Assembly (NCBI RefSeq): GCF_964340395.1
Contig: NC_135550.1
Span: 7,670,101-7,734,100 of the forward strand
Reading direction: 5' to 3'
From: Glandiceps talaboti
Taxonomy: Eukaryota > Hemichordata > Enteropneusta > Spengelidae
Length of the DNA stretch: 64,000 nucleotides
In this document: piece by piece, positions 1-42,000 of the stretch
Layout of the letters: every line of letters starts with the position of its first letter
Position numbering within the stretch: position 1 is the stretch's first letter
Notes under the pieces: model-generated
The model's input: only the letters and a program-made list of their open reading frames with translations
What the model was told of the DNA's origin: nothing
The model's database searches: none
Position numbers and translations under genes: made by a program

Positions 1-19093
<19,093 letters not shown>

Positions 19094-19518
19094 CGGACAT
19101 CAGGAAGCAACACTGCTACAAGATATTTCATGATAGTACAGTAAAAAATACTTCATCTAACAAGCAGCTGATATACACGTTAGTTTGTACACAAATTTGT
19201 AATGAATTCATAGATTGGAAGGAGACTGTTGAAAAATATAGTGCCTGACAGAGACTATTGTCTAGGTGCAAAAAACCAAGAGCTTTAATTCAAATTTTCT
19301 GTTTTTACTACATCACATTTACTGGTAGACAGTGAAATATTGTCATTTTGGAGTAGTAAATTTGTAACAGTTGCAATGATACAGTGTGTCTATTATGGAC
19401 TTTAATCATGCAATGATGTTAATGTACTGCTCAGAGAGAGTTACGTATCTCTGAAAGTGGTGGAATAATAGTTTCTATTGATGAATTATGAAACTGCAAT
19501 GGTTGTCAAAAGTGGTCC

Positions 19519-19568
19519 AATAAATTTGAAACGACTTGAAGTGATGAAATCCCACCAAGGGAAATAAA
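19519..19568 (+). promoter_or_regulatory. Candidate LYST polyadenylation signals
   Basis: AATAAA occurs at 19519-19524 and 19563-19568, about 430-470 bp after the LYST stop codon. Which is used cannot be told from sequence. Confidence 0.5.
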
Positions 19569-20128
19569 AGTCAACGCAATTTAGGCAGTCCGTGAATCAC
19601 AGAAATTAATATGGTGTTGACCATAACAGTTTTGATACCAAAATGCTTGTCAAAGTGGTCCAATAAATTTGAAATGAATCGATATATGAAGAAAAAAATG
19701 AAAAAGCAAAGAACAATGTAGGCGGTATTTGAATCATGTCAGATATGAATACATGTATGGGGTTGATATTAAAATCAAAGTTATCACCATCATGTTATAA
19801 AACGGGGGGCATTATTGTGCTATTAACACGAAGGCATTACTAGATTTTGGTAGTAATTGTGTGACTCAGTATGGTAAGATATACTGAAATGTAGATTCTG
19901 TATTTGATGTGTTGTTTAACTGATCATTGTCCTTGATGTTGATACTTTGACACCAAGCATACTAGATAAATTAGCAATGCAAAAAAACCTACCCAGATTC
20001 ATTACCTCTGTAAGAATAGAATTGAATGGGGGAGGTAAAATGTTGGTGTTAAAACTGCCAAAGACAACTGCCAGTGTGGTCCTTGCTTGGGTATGTTTTG
20101 ATTTGTGAGTGTCTACATTTGTGTTTTA

Positions 20129-20474
20129 GTGTGTTTCTGGCAGAAGCTGTGAGTCAGTTGATGGATTGTGTGTGTTTCTGGCAGGCGTGGTGAATCGCTC
20201 AGTTGATGTGTGTTTCTGGCAGGTGTGGTGAATCGCTCAGTTGATGTGTGTTTCTGGCAGACCAAGTGAGTCAGTCAGTTGATGTGTGTTTCTGGCAGGC
20301 AGGGTGAATCTCTCAGTTGATGTGTGTTTCTGGCAGGTGTGGTGAATCGCTCAGTTGATGTGTGTTTCTGGCAGACCAAGTGAGTCAGTTAGTTGATGTG
20401 TGTTTCTGGCAGGCGTGGTGAATCGCTCAGTTGATGTGTGTTTCTGGCAGACCAAGTGAGTCAGTCAGTTGATG
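20129..20474. repeat. Minisatellite with about 38 bp unit and alternating subtypes
   Basis: About nine copies of a unit starting TGTGTTTCTGGCAG. Two subtypes are interspersed: one continues GCGTGGTGAATCGCTCAG, the other ACCAAGTGAGTCAGTCAG. The mixing suggests higher-order units. Confidence 0.93.
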
Positions 20475-20592
20475 ACAAGTCTAACAACTGTATAATATAT
20501 GTATAGTTTTATACCCTATCCTTTGCAGTCCTTTGTAAAAAAAAATATATAGAGTATGTGAGATATGTGGGGTATGTAGTAATATGTTGTGT

Positions 20593-20628
20593 GTCATGTC
20601 ATGTCATGTCATGTCATGTCATGTCATA
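20593..20628. repeat. (ATGTC)n pentamer repeat
   Basis: About seven perfect ATGTC units. Confidence 0.95.
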
Positions 20629-20992
20629 TCAAAATGGTTATGTCAGAATTAGTACCACTGCATGTACAGACTGCAGACAATGATATTTACAGTACACCAA
20701 AAGACAATTTCCCCTCTGTTGTCTTTTAAGCTTATATGCTTTATTTGTGGAATACAAGTACAGATTGACAGTTAGTGTGAAGAGATGAATAGATGTGTCA
20801 TATGATTGATTGATTTTGATAGGTTCAATCTAGGACAGAACATAGCTGTCATCGTGCACACATTTAACTTTAAGTTATTAATTGAATACTGTCCAAAATG
20901 TGTTAGTAAACTCTCAGACATGCAATTGCAGTCTCAAAAAACACTTGCAAATCATTTGTCGTTTTTGCAAGTCAGCACAGGTCTATATTGAT

Positions 20993-21081
20993 AGTGTTGC
21001 TATAGTTACTGATACCAATTATAGCAAGTCAGCTGTTACAATGTTGCTATAGTTACAGGTACCAATTATAGCAAGTCAGCC
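20993..21081. repeat. Tandem duplication of about 48 bp
   Basis: The blocks GTTGCTATAGTTAC and CCAATTATAGCAAGTCAGC each occur twice in the same order. Confidence 0.85.
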
Positions 21082-22221
21082 ATTTTCATGAAATGGTACA
21101 ATGTTGATAAAGGTGTCTTTAATACAATATAATGATGTCAATTTCAGTTAGTAATCAGGATAAAGTATGAGTTATGTGAATTCCCCTTGTTTTCATAAGA
21201 GCGTTTGATCTAATGTAAAAAATCAGAATTTTTTTTTAGAAGATATGTTCATTTTTATTTTTATTTTACTGCAGCTGATTCTAAGTCCAATTTATACCAA
21301 GTACACAAGATAAAAATCAGCGGACAGACCTGGATGATATAATGTCAAATTAGTTTAGTTGTTATTTTTACTTTTCATATAACTTACATATATTTTGATT
21401 TAGAAGAATATATAATTTTTGCTATTTTTTAATTGTAGAACATTATTTCACACATATCCCTAGATTTACTTAGTGTTTTGATCTGTAAGCTTGGTGATTA
21501 CTGTGGAGGGTGAGGGGGAGGGTAGGAAAGTATAAATTGATGGCTGCAATGCTGGGTATAGCACTATTTTAGAGGTACAGTTCCCGAACATATACCTGTA
21601 CATTGTAAATGTCAAGTGACTTGTATGTTATGTATGGAATATTGCTTGCACAATATAAGTGTTACCTTCCACCAAAAAAGTGACGTTTTTTTTTTTATGT
21701 ATATATGCAAATAGTATTACAATTTATGTACTACTTGATCTGTCAAATGTTATGCAGTGTGCCTGAGTTGTGTTTCTCTATTTACATTCAGAAAAGCCTG
21801 AAATATAACTCATTGGTATGTTCTAACCAATCAGAACCAATATTCAAATCACCTGATTATGTCATTACAAACAAAAATGATTGTGATTGGCCAAGATAAG
21901 TCAGGTGGTTTAACAAAAGTTTGTGATTGGATAGCTGCTTTGTACATGTTACAGGTGTGATTTTGACGAGTACAGATTATATTTGCTTCTTGTGCAATAA
22001 ACAAGAGCAACAATAGCTACATTTGTTTTGACTATGAACTTCAAGTAGGAAGGAATGTTAGAAATTTGAAAAAAGGCAAAATGATTCTTGTAAACCATGT
22101 ACCCTGCAATGATGTGAATAAATTAAATATGGATTGTTTCCTTAGTTACTTGATTGAGATGCCCATGATAATTCACACTATGCATCAGATGCTAAAAGTG
22201 AATCCTAGCTAAAATTGAACA

Positions 22222-22241
22222 TAGAGGGCAGTATTTATTGG
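22222..22241 (+). promoter_or_regulatory. Partial CTCF-like motif shared with 49948-49967
   Basis: TAGAGGGCAGTATTTATTGG is the exact reverse complement of 49948-49967. The CTCF-like half is weaker because the upstream CCAC is missing. Confidence 0.4.
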
Positions 22242-22787
22242 AAACATCTTTTGCTATCTTTCCTTGTCTGTATGGAATCAACAGCAGTATGTACTTACTT
22301 TGTTGTACATGGTGCTATTGTCAAACAATACAAATAATGAATGAATAAAAATTTATTTTATGGAATTTCAATGTGTGTTAGAAATTGTTTGATCGTCCCA
22401 GAGACAATGTGTCTGCTGTATGACCAGCCCAATACATGTATTTTCATTCAAATCTGGCACAAAGACAAGGTTTGCATATCCAATGTCATAGCTTGTGAGA
22501 AACAACAAGTCCAAATCCCCAGCCACTGTCATTGGGCAGTGCCTGAAAAGTGCTAATAAAATGGACTATGCATGTTTTGTTTACATCTGTACTGTATGTG
22601 TTGATATCATTCAAACTTGGCACAAAGTAAATCATGGGTCAGCCAGCCAGCCCCATCCCACTATAGGCATGTAGTGCTCAAACGTGTTTGTGCTACATCT
22701 GTATAGGAGAATCTTTGACTTGTGTTTGTTTGTTTGTTTGTTTGAAGCCAGCCATTCATTAACTTACATTAGTTACATATAAAATAC

Positions 22788-22814
22788 TGAGAGAGAGAGA
22801 GAGAGAGAGAGAGA
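22788..22814. repeat. (GA)n microsatellite
   Basis: About 13 GA units. Confidence 0.95.
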
Positions 22815-23101
22815 TACTATCACAAACTTTCTCACATTCAGTGGAATCATTCAACATACAATGTTGAGTCACTTCACAAATAGTTATAGCTTGAGAATAT
22901 TTAATATACTGTGTGTCAAGTCCACTAGTCCATAAATCACAGTTCTCAGAGACACCTGTTAAAATATTGTACAGATTCAAATCCTCCTTTGTGGTTTAGT
23001 GTAGCATTTAATCAGTGGTCAATTTCCGTCCCATTCAGTCTTTGTGCCTCATCTCACAACACAGGGAAAACAATATACCAAAACTTGCGCCAATGGCACT
23101 G

Positions 23102-23542
23102 TAGCACAAACTGTATACTTCATCAGTTAAAGTAAAAATGAGAACTAGATGGTCTAAACACAACTCAACTCAAAGGGGTTTCCAAAAGTTCTAATTTGTT
23201 AAATTGTTTATATACACCATAATTGTGTTGGTGGTAAATGGGCAGTATCTTCATTGCTGGGTCAATCATGCCAATTCTTTGAAAGTTTATTCATTTGCCT
23301 CATCATCCATGTTGTTATTTTTTGCAATATACATCACCATTTATTTCCCACCAAATTTCAGACCAATCTGCCCAGGAATTTATTAGCTTATATAAGTTTT
23401 TTGACCAAAAATGACACATTTTGATGTGTCATTTTGACCCAAATTTTGACCTGTGATGCAATGATTTTGCTTTGAACAATTTCCCAACACCAAAACTAAT
23501 GTCCCCACCAAATACCACAACTGAACCCTATCTGTTGTGCTA
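23102..23542. mobile_element. TIR repeat family 3, copy A
   Basis: Begins TAGCACAAACTG and ends CTGTTGTGCTA, an inverted pair with one indel. It shares internal modules (CACCAAATTTCAGACCAATC, AATGTCCCCACCAAATACCA) with copy B. About 440 bp with no ORF, so non-autonomous. Confidence 0.6.
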
Positions 23543-23803
23543 ATAACAAACATTACCACAATTTCAATGATTTCAGAGACAAAATTTGATCATGATATAA
23601 TGTCTGCTTTATTACCCGGTCAAACTTATATTACATACTAACTAGTTGTAACATATCTATTAAACACACTATCACAGTGCTGATTATTTTAGGAACAGTA
23701 CATCTACAACGGCTACCAATTCACATTGGGATATCACTAGTCTTATATACCAACCAGATGTCAGTTTTCCCCTTGTGGTAAAAAAATAGAGCCAATGGTG
23801 TTG

Positions 23804-24181
23804 TAGCACAACTGTACAGTATTTTTCTTTGTTTATCCGGTTGCCTATCTAGCCCTGTTGTTACCTTTACCATACACACCATCACTTGGCTGTTGCTATG
23901 AGCATGGCCTTGTTGCTAGGCATATTTATATTTTTTGACCTAATTTGCACATCACTGGTGGAATCACCATGTCAGGAACAATTATTAATCTACACACCCT
24001 TAAGAACGTTCACACCAAATTTCGGGCCAATCTGCCCAGTAGTTTGGCGTTTCAGATTTACCTGACACGCATTTCTCTGATGCGATTACTTTCATTTGAA
24101 CAGTTTTCAATCTACACACCAAAAGTAATGTCCCCACCAAATACCAAGGCAATTGGTCTGGCACTTTTTGATGTTAAGTTG

Positions 24182-24241
<60 letters not shown>

Positions 24242-24303
24242 GACAGACAGACAGATATATCACCATGCCTATAGCACTACTGAACCTCAATTCAGTTGTG
24301 CTA
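23804..24303. mobile_element. TIR repeat family 3, copy B with (CA)n(GACA)n
   Basis: Begins TAGCACAACTG and ends CAGTTGTGCTA, a perfect 11 bp inverted pair. Internal modules match copy A, followed by (CA)n at 24188-24237 and (GACA)n to 24257. A looser relative lies at 29140-29840. Confidence 0.7.
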
Positions 24304-24369
24304 AAAAACGTTTCATCGTTAAATTCAATTTTTTAGGAACAAAAGTCTCTATGTAATAAGTATGAGGTG

Positions 24370-36759
<12,390 letters not shown>

Positions 36760-36763
36760 TTTG

Positions 36764-36776
36764 GAAACTTCGGGAA
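36764..36776. promoter_or_regulatory. Perfect heat-shock element at the STIP1 start
   Basis: GAAACTTCGGGAA is three exact inverted nGAAn units (GAA-TTC-GAA at 5 bp spacing), the HSF1 site. It begins 5 bp upstream of the STIP1 ATG, so it is in the 5' UTR or at the core promoter. A second, imperfect element lies at 36820-36832. STIP1 is a known heat-shock gene, which supports the call. Confidence 0.7.
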
Positions 36777-36819
36777 GGTTAAACCCCCTAAGCTACTAAA
36801 AATAATAACATGTGTGAAA

Positions 36820-36832
36820 GAATACTCTGGAA
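36820..36832. promoter_or_regulatory. Imperfect heat-shock element
   Basis: GAATACTCTGGAA matches GAA-nn-TTC-nn-GAA with one mismatch (CTC for TTC), 44 bp upstream of the perfect element. Confidence 0.45.
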
Positions 36833-36960
36833 AAATATACTGAATCACTTCCCAGGCGGGGCACAGGGAGCTCAGGAACAATGTTACAAATACATAGAGA
36901 AACAAACAAATCGCCAGGAGTAAATGAAATATCATGTAATATTTGTATATACACTATCCA

Positions 36961-37095
36961 GTATACTATTGAAATAATATACTATGTTTCTATATACAAT
37001 ATACTATCTATACAAACAACATATTTAGTATATATAGAAACATAAAGAGGAAACATATACTGTGGAAACATAGTATCTTTTTTCCAATAGTATAC
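36961..37095. mobile_element. MITE-like element with TIRs
   Basis: GTATACTATTG at the left and CAATAGTATAC at the right are exact inverted repeats. Pairing continues inward (ATACTATGTTTC / GAAACATAGTAT). About 135 bp upstream of STIP1. Confidence 0.7.
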
Positions 37096-37103
37096 ATGAC
37101 CAT

Positions 37104-37104
<1 letters not shown>

Positions 37105-37161
<57 letters not shown>
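37105..37161. repeat. (CA)n microsatellite
   Basis: About 28 CA units. Confidence 0.95.
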
Positions 37162-37166
<5 letters not shown>

Positions 37167-37219
37167 TACATATATCCATGGGTTTAAAATGACATTTCCA
37201 AGCATATTTTGTTTTGTTT

Positions 37220-37266
37220 TGCTTGCTTGCTTGCTTGTTTGTTTGTTTGTTTGTTTGTTTGTTTTT
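37220..37266. repeat. (TTGC)n/(TTTG)n microsatellite
   Basis: TTGC units pass into TTTG units. It is followed by CATGGTTCCAGGGCTCCCTG, a block echoed after the similar tract at 38850-38900. Confidence 0.9.
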
Positions 37267-38042
37267 GGTTTGTTTTTTGTTCGTTGTTTACTTATTTGTA
37301 ACATGGTTCCAGGGCTCCCTGTGGGCGGGGTTCTCTCAATAAGAACGACAATTTATTCACACCACATTGCAAATTTAACTAAAGAGCCTAAGCTGATATG
37401 GCCCATACAAGAAACACCAGATGCCTCCCTCAAAGGCAAAACTATAGATTTTTGTTCCCACACACATAGTTGGAATGCAAAACTCTGAGCTTTAGCTCTC
37501 ACTTGGAGAATTAATAGATATCGTAGCTCCCATTGCGCACAGCATTAATTGTGCAAATGGATCATTCTGACACATGCACTTCTTTACCATCAATGCATAT
37601 ACTAAAATTGTCTGAAATTTAAGGCTTGCGTTCTAAAGATAGTTTCTAATTATCAAAAAGTAATTATATATGCAAATTACACACCACAATTAAAGTTCAT
37701 CAAACACGTGCATTTGTATAGGTGATATAAATATGGCGCCCTCATCATAGCTTTACTTTATACTTTTGTTTTCTATTACTATTCCCGTAGCTTCATGATC
37801 TTGAGCTGTGGTCAGAATTTACGTCAGAATTGACGTCAGGGAGCCCTGGGGAGAAATTGGGGGGGGGGGGGGGCAAGGCACAAATGGGGTGCAAAGGGAA
37901 GGGGGCATGAACATTCCGAAATATTTTGCTCAAGATTTGAACCAAATTAAACTTCAGGAGTGGTCGTTTACCTAGCTATTTCCAGAAGGCCAGGGCAGAC
38001 GGACATATTCCGTATTACGTTAACTTCATACTTTTTTTTATA

Positions 38043-38290
38043 CCGATACAGTAGACTGTCGACAGTCGCTCGCGCCTTTTTTGCCCAAAGTTTTATCTAA
38101 ACTCCGATCCCGCGCAACACTAGTCTAATCGCAAATTGAGGGCCGAAGGCCCGAGGTCGAGGGCCGAAGGCCCGATACGGCCCTCGATATCAGTTTGCGA
38201 TTATACTATTACTAGTGTTGCGCCGGACCGGAGTTTAGATAAAACGTAGGGAAAAAGGCGCGAGCGACTGTCGACAGTCTACCGATACAG
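38043..38290. mobile_element. MULE-like foldback element with 9 bp target duplication
   Basis: A 230 bp near-palindrome (38052-38281) begins TAGACTGTCGACAGTCGCTC and ends with its exact reverse complement. Pairing continues through TTTTATCTAAACTCCG and CGCAACACTAG to the centre. It is flanked exactly by CCGATACAG at 38043-38051 and 38282-38290. Long TIRs with a 9 bp duplication are the Mutator/MULE signature; there is no ORF, so it is non-autonomous. Confidence 0.9.
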
Positions 38291-38400
38291 TTGAAAATGT
38301 ATATTACAGCTTCGCCGCAATAAAGCCTACATTCAGTGATGAGGTGGGCGACTACCACGCGAATGTGTTTGTGTATGCCTTAATCTCTCTAACCCTTCTA

Positions 38401-38494
<94 letters not shown>
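38401..38494. repeat. (CTGT)n microsatellite
   Basis: About 23 perfect tetranucleotide units. Confidence 0.97.
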
Positions 38495-38666
38495 AGCAGG
38501 CATTGATTTACATGTAATACAAACACGATAGTCGGAAACAACAAATGCCTTTTAAAAAAAACCTATAAATTAACTGCAGAAAAATAATTCCCTGTCTCTC
38601 GTTGACGCGTCGGATTCAAACCTAGGACCTCTTGACTCCTAATCTCCTAAGATATGTTTTTTTTCT

Positions 38667-38773
38667 ATACTCATGGGGGTATACTAGATATGTTTTTTTT
38701 CTATACCCATCACTATCACTTGATAGTGATGGGTATAGAAAAAACAACATATCTAGTATACCCCAATGAGTAT
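38667..38773. repeat. Long near-perfect hairpin
   Basis: ATACTCATGGGGGTATACTA is mirrored by TAGTATACCCCAATGAGTAT. Arms of about 50 bp meet at CCCATCACTATCA-CT-TGATAGTGATGGG with a 2 bp loop. The left flank repeats part of the arm (GATATGTTTTTTTTCTATAC). It may be a foldback element or a replication-slippage product. Confidence 0.85.
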
Positions 38774-38978
38774 CTGGTTATTTCCTGGTTTATTTAATTA
38801 TTTTATTTGTCCCTATACTTGCAGTTTGTTTGCTTGTTTATTTGTCATTTATTTATTTATTTATTTATTTATTTGTTTGTTTGTTTGTTTGTTTTGTTTT
38901 GTTTGTCACACGGTTCCTGTGTCCCCTGTGGCACGATCGCTGGGCGACCACTAGGCGATGCTTGGCGACCCTTTGGGT

Positions 38979-38993
38979 CGCCCTCTAGTGGTG
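38979..38993 (-). promoter_or_regulatory. CTCF-like motif upstream of MUS81
   Basis: On the minus strand CACCACTAGAGGGCG fits the CTCF core. It is 78 bp upstream of the MUS81 ATG, inside the divergent promoter region. Confidence 0.5.
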
Positions 38994-39070
38994 AACTTAG
39001 CAACAGCGCCAGCTCCTATCCTGTGGCTTGACCAACCACAACATCGATGTGAAGTTACATATAGAAAGTT

Positions 39071-42000
39071 ATGAATTCAAACCGAGCACACAGTAAAAAA
39101 AAGAAGACCTTACCATGTCCGAACCCTTTATTTCTACAGTGGTTGACGGAATGGCATGATGCATCAATGAATATAAGCTCCAAGAGACAATATGCATACG
39201 CTAAGGTAAGACTCGACATGGACTTTACTTTGGGGTGGAATCGATTCTGACAATGCAATGTCCGCGTCCGTCTTCTTTTAGGATTTTGGAAGACGATGTT
39301 TTGGGATATTGTACACCGTGTACAAGTAGGACTAAGGTAAGACCATGCATGAATACTGTTAGACCGTTATCAGATTCGATTCTGAATATGGATGGTACTC
39401 CGAGAGGCGAGACTTTGGAACTTCGCCGATACCATACCATAAAAAAATGTCAATTTCATACGGTCAGGGGTAAACCATTTGATTAGTGGGGGGGGGGGGG
39501 CGATTTGGACACAATTTCTTCGACCAGCACGACAGCAATTTTTTTCAAGCGACAACTAAAATAAAAAAAGCAAATTGTTTTGCCCAGTAGGAATACAGCA
39601 ATTTTTTTTAGCCCCCCCCCCCCCGGTCAATTATCAAAATCCAGCCAGTTCCTGCCTATCACAGACACATTGTAGTATTTACATATTGCCAATTTCTTTT
39701 AAATCTTGTTTACATGTACTATTGAAGGAAAGAACTATACACATGCATTATTTGTTGGTACTTATATCATATTTACTGAATGACAGTCATTTGTAGTTAA
39801 AAATCAGTGTTTACTGCATAACTCAAAAACTGCAATACATGTACATAGAGACTCCATTCAAGTGTCTACCCCCATATTATCAGATGCAGTCTATCTTTGG
39901 AGAATTGACCTTTGACCTTGACCCTCAGGATCAGTTCTCAAAATCAAGCCAGTTCCTGCCTATCACAGACACATTGTAGTATTTACACATTCCCAATTTC
40001 TTTTAGATCATGTTTACAAATAATATGAAGAAAAGAACAATACACAATCATTATTTTTGGTGTTCATGTAAATTTTACTGAATGGCATTTATTTATTGCC
40101 ACCAATTTCTTTTTAAATCATGTCTCCATTCAGTCACATAGAAGTAAAGTTGTTGTTGTTGTTTTTTTTTTTGGGGGGGCTATGTCTTATATGAAGACTT
40201 GTTTTTTTCAAATATACTTTTCCCCTGTGAATTTACAGGCTATCAATTCCTTGAAGAAATATCCACTGCCACTGTCCAGTGGTAAGGAAGCCAAGATACT
40301 GGAGGGCTTTGGAGACAAAATATGTAAGATGCTGGATAAGAAACTAATTGAGCATGGTAAACTTTTATATACTCTGTATACTTGATATTAACAAAAGTTT
40401 CATTTACACAGTGCACAAACTAACCCTCTTGCCCCTCCCTTCCCAGCTCCTACAAGAATAAGCATTCTTTTTAATGGGGAACTCATTCCTGAACATACAT
40501 GTACCACAGTGCTTACATACATGTATGATTTTAATAGCATACTAAATAGCTTGGGGTTGGAGGTGGGGTGGATAGGAGGGTTCTTGGCTTGGTAATATGA
40601 ACAGTTGTACCCTGATGGACTCAAATTACAAGTATCAATTAGTTGTAAATACCAACCAATGGAAGTTGATGAACACAGTAGAGTTACAGACCAGTGTATT
40701 ATTGGCCCCTTTGATAGGTATAACACCTGGCACTCCTATAAGTTGTAAATACCAACCAATGGAAGTTGATAAACACAGTAGAGTTACAGACCAGTGTGAA
40801 GAAAGTGATGAATATAGTTCCAGGACTCAGAATAGAACTAAAGAAAACAACTCCAGAAGAGTGCAGTCAGAGCAGCCAGGGGTAAGTAGAATAAAGTTAC
40901 AAACATTCAGGGAACTCATTCTATGTAGGTTAAATTGTATGGTACTAGCCATTTCTTGTGAAGTTTAAACTTTTCAATTTCCAACACAACCAACTCTTGG
41001 AAAGCTGTACCTGAAGCTTTCGTCCTCTCACTAAGGACTTCATCATCAGACTGAAGTAATTAACATGAACTAGGAACACAGGTGTTAATTACTATGTTGA
41101 GAGTCAATGCCACTCACTGTTATAGGAGTCTTTGATGATATTAATATTTGTAGCCTAATTAATATTCATACTGATTAGCAGAACATGAATATTGGTGTTC
41201 AGTTATAAGGAGTACAGTTGTACACTGACACTGATATCTGAACCGATAGAAATAGGTGTTCAGAAACTCATCCATGGCAATTCTATGTTTTAAATAATGT
41301 CAAAAGAATTTTTCTCAAAACCTTGTACAGGTACACTGGTGAGATTTGCATGAATTCAAGGAGCTAATGCCCGAGCATAGAAATCAGAGAGAATTGAGAG
41401 ATATGCAGCTATCTTAGTATTATTATCATGTGGAACAAAATGTATGAAAAAGAATTACCATTTTGGAAGTAGTTGAAAGACAAAACATACTGCAGCATTA
41501 TCATTGATCAATGCATAAATATTACATGTAATGAATTTCTTCTTTTGCTGTCCTCATAGCCAGTTGTCTGTATCACATATTGTGTACTTTTCATGACGTG
41601 TAATCTTTTACAGGGAAGATGTCAAAAAACAAGTAGAGGAAATGTTGGAAGTAAAAGGGAATACATTCCGGCATATAGGTCTGGTCCATATGCTTTGATA
41701 CTTGCACTGTATAATGATATGCAGGTAAGAGGATTATGGAAATTGATGCTGTGTTTTCACAGGGGTGAGAGCTGGAAAATGCTTGTGACCTAAGGGTTTT
41801 GTCAGTACTTGTCAAGCAACTCATAGTGCAAAGCCCCCTTATGTCACTCATATTTTCCTTGGCTGAACAAAGAAAAATATTGGGGAATAACATCAAAGTA
41901 TTCCAAGAAGATAATTTATAGACGTAAACTTTAATTGTTGTTCAGAATGACTAAACAGTATTCGTTTCATTGCCTCAACTTGACGTTTTAAAGACGAGAA

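Larger units (their letters stand above)
19094..24369. other. Convergent LYST/STIP1 intergenic region
   Basis: No coding exon was found. It holds LYST 3' UTR sequence, a higher-order minisatellite, pentamer and dinucleotide repeats, and a nested cluster of TIR-bearing repeats at about 22.4-24.3 kb. The short open frames here lack splice context or homology. Confidence 0.75.
36760..39070. other. Divergent STIP1/MUS81 intergenic region
   Basis: No coding exon. It carries the STIP1 heat-shock elements, a MITE-like element, (CA)n, (TTTG)n and (CTGT)n tracts, a dispersed repeat at about 37500-37720, a MULE-like foldback, a long hairpin and a CTCF-like motif just upstream of MUS81. Confidence 0.85.

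Noticed and set aside
37801-37870. TGACGTCA at 37831-37838 considered as the MUS81 core promoter
   Set aside because: It is 1.2 kb from the MUS81 start beside repeats and the MULE-like element, with no other promoter mark nearby.
40597-40968. 123-codon open frame
   Set aside because: Only its second half (from 40718) is a MUS81 exon; the first half is intron containing the duplicated segment read in another frame.
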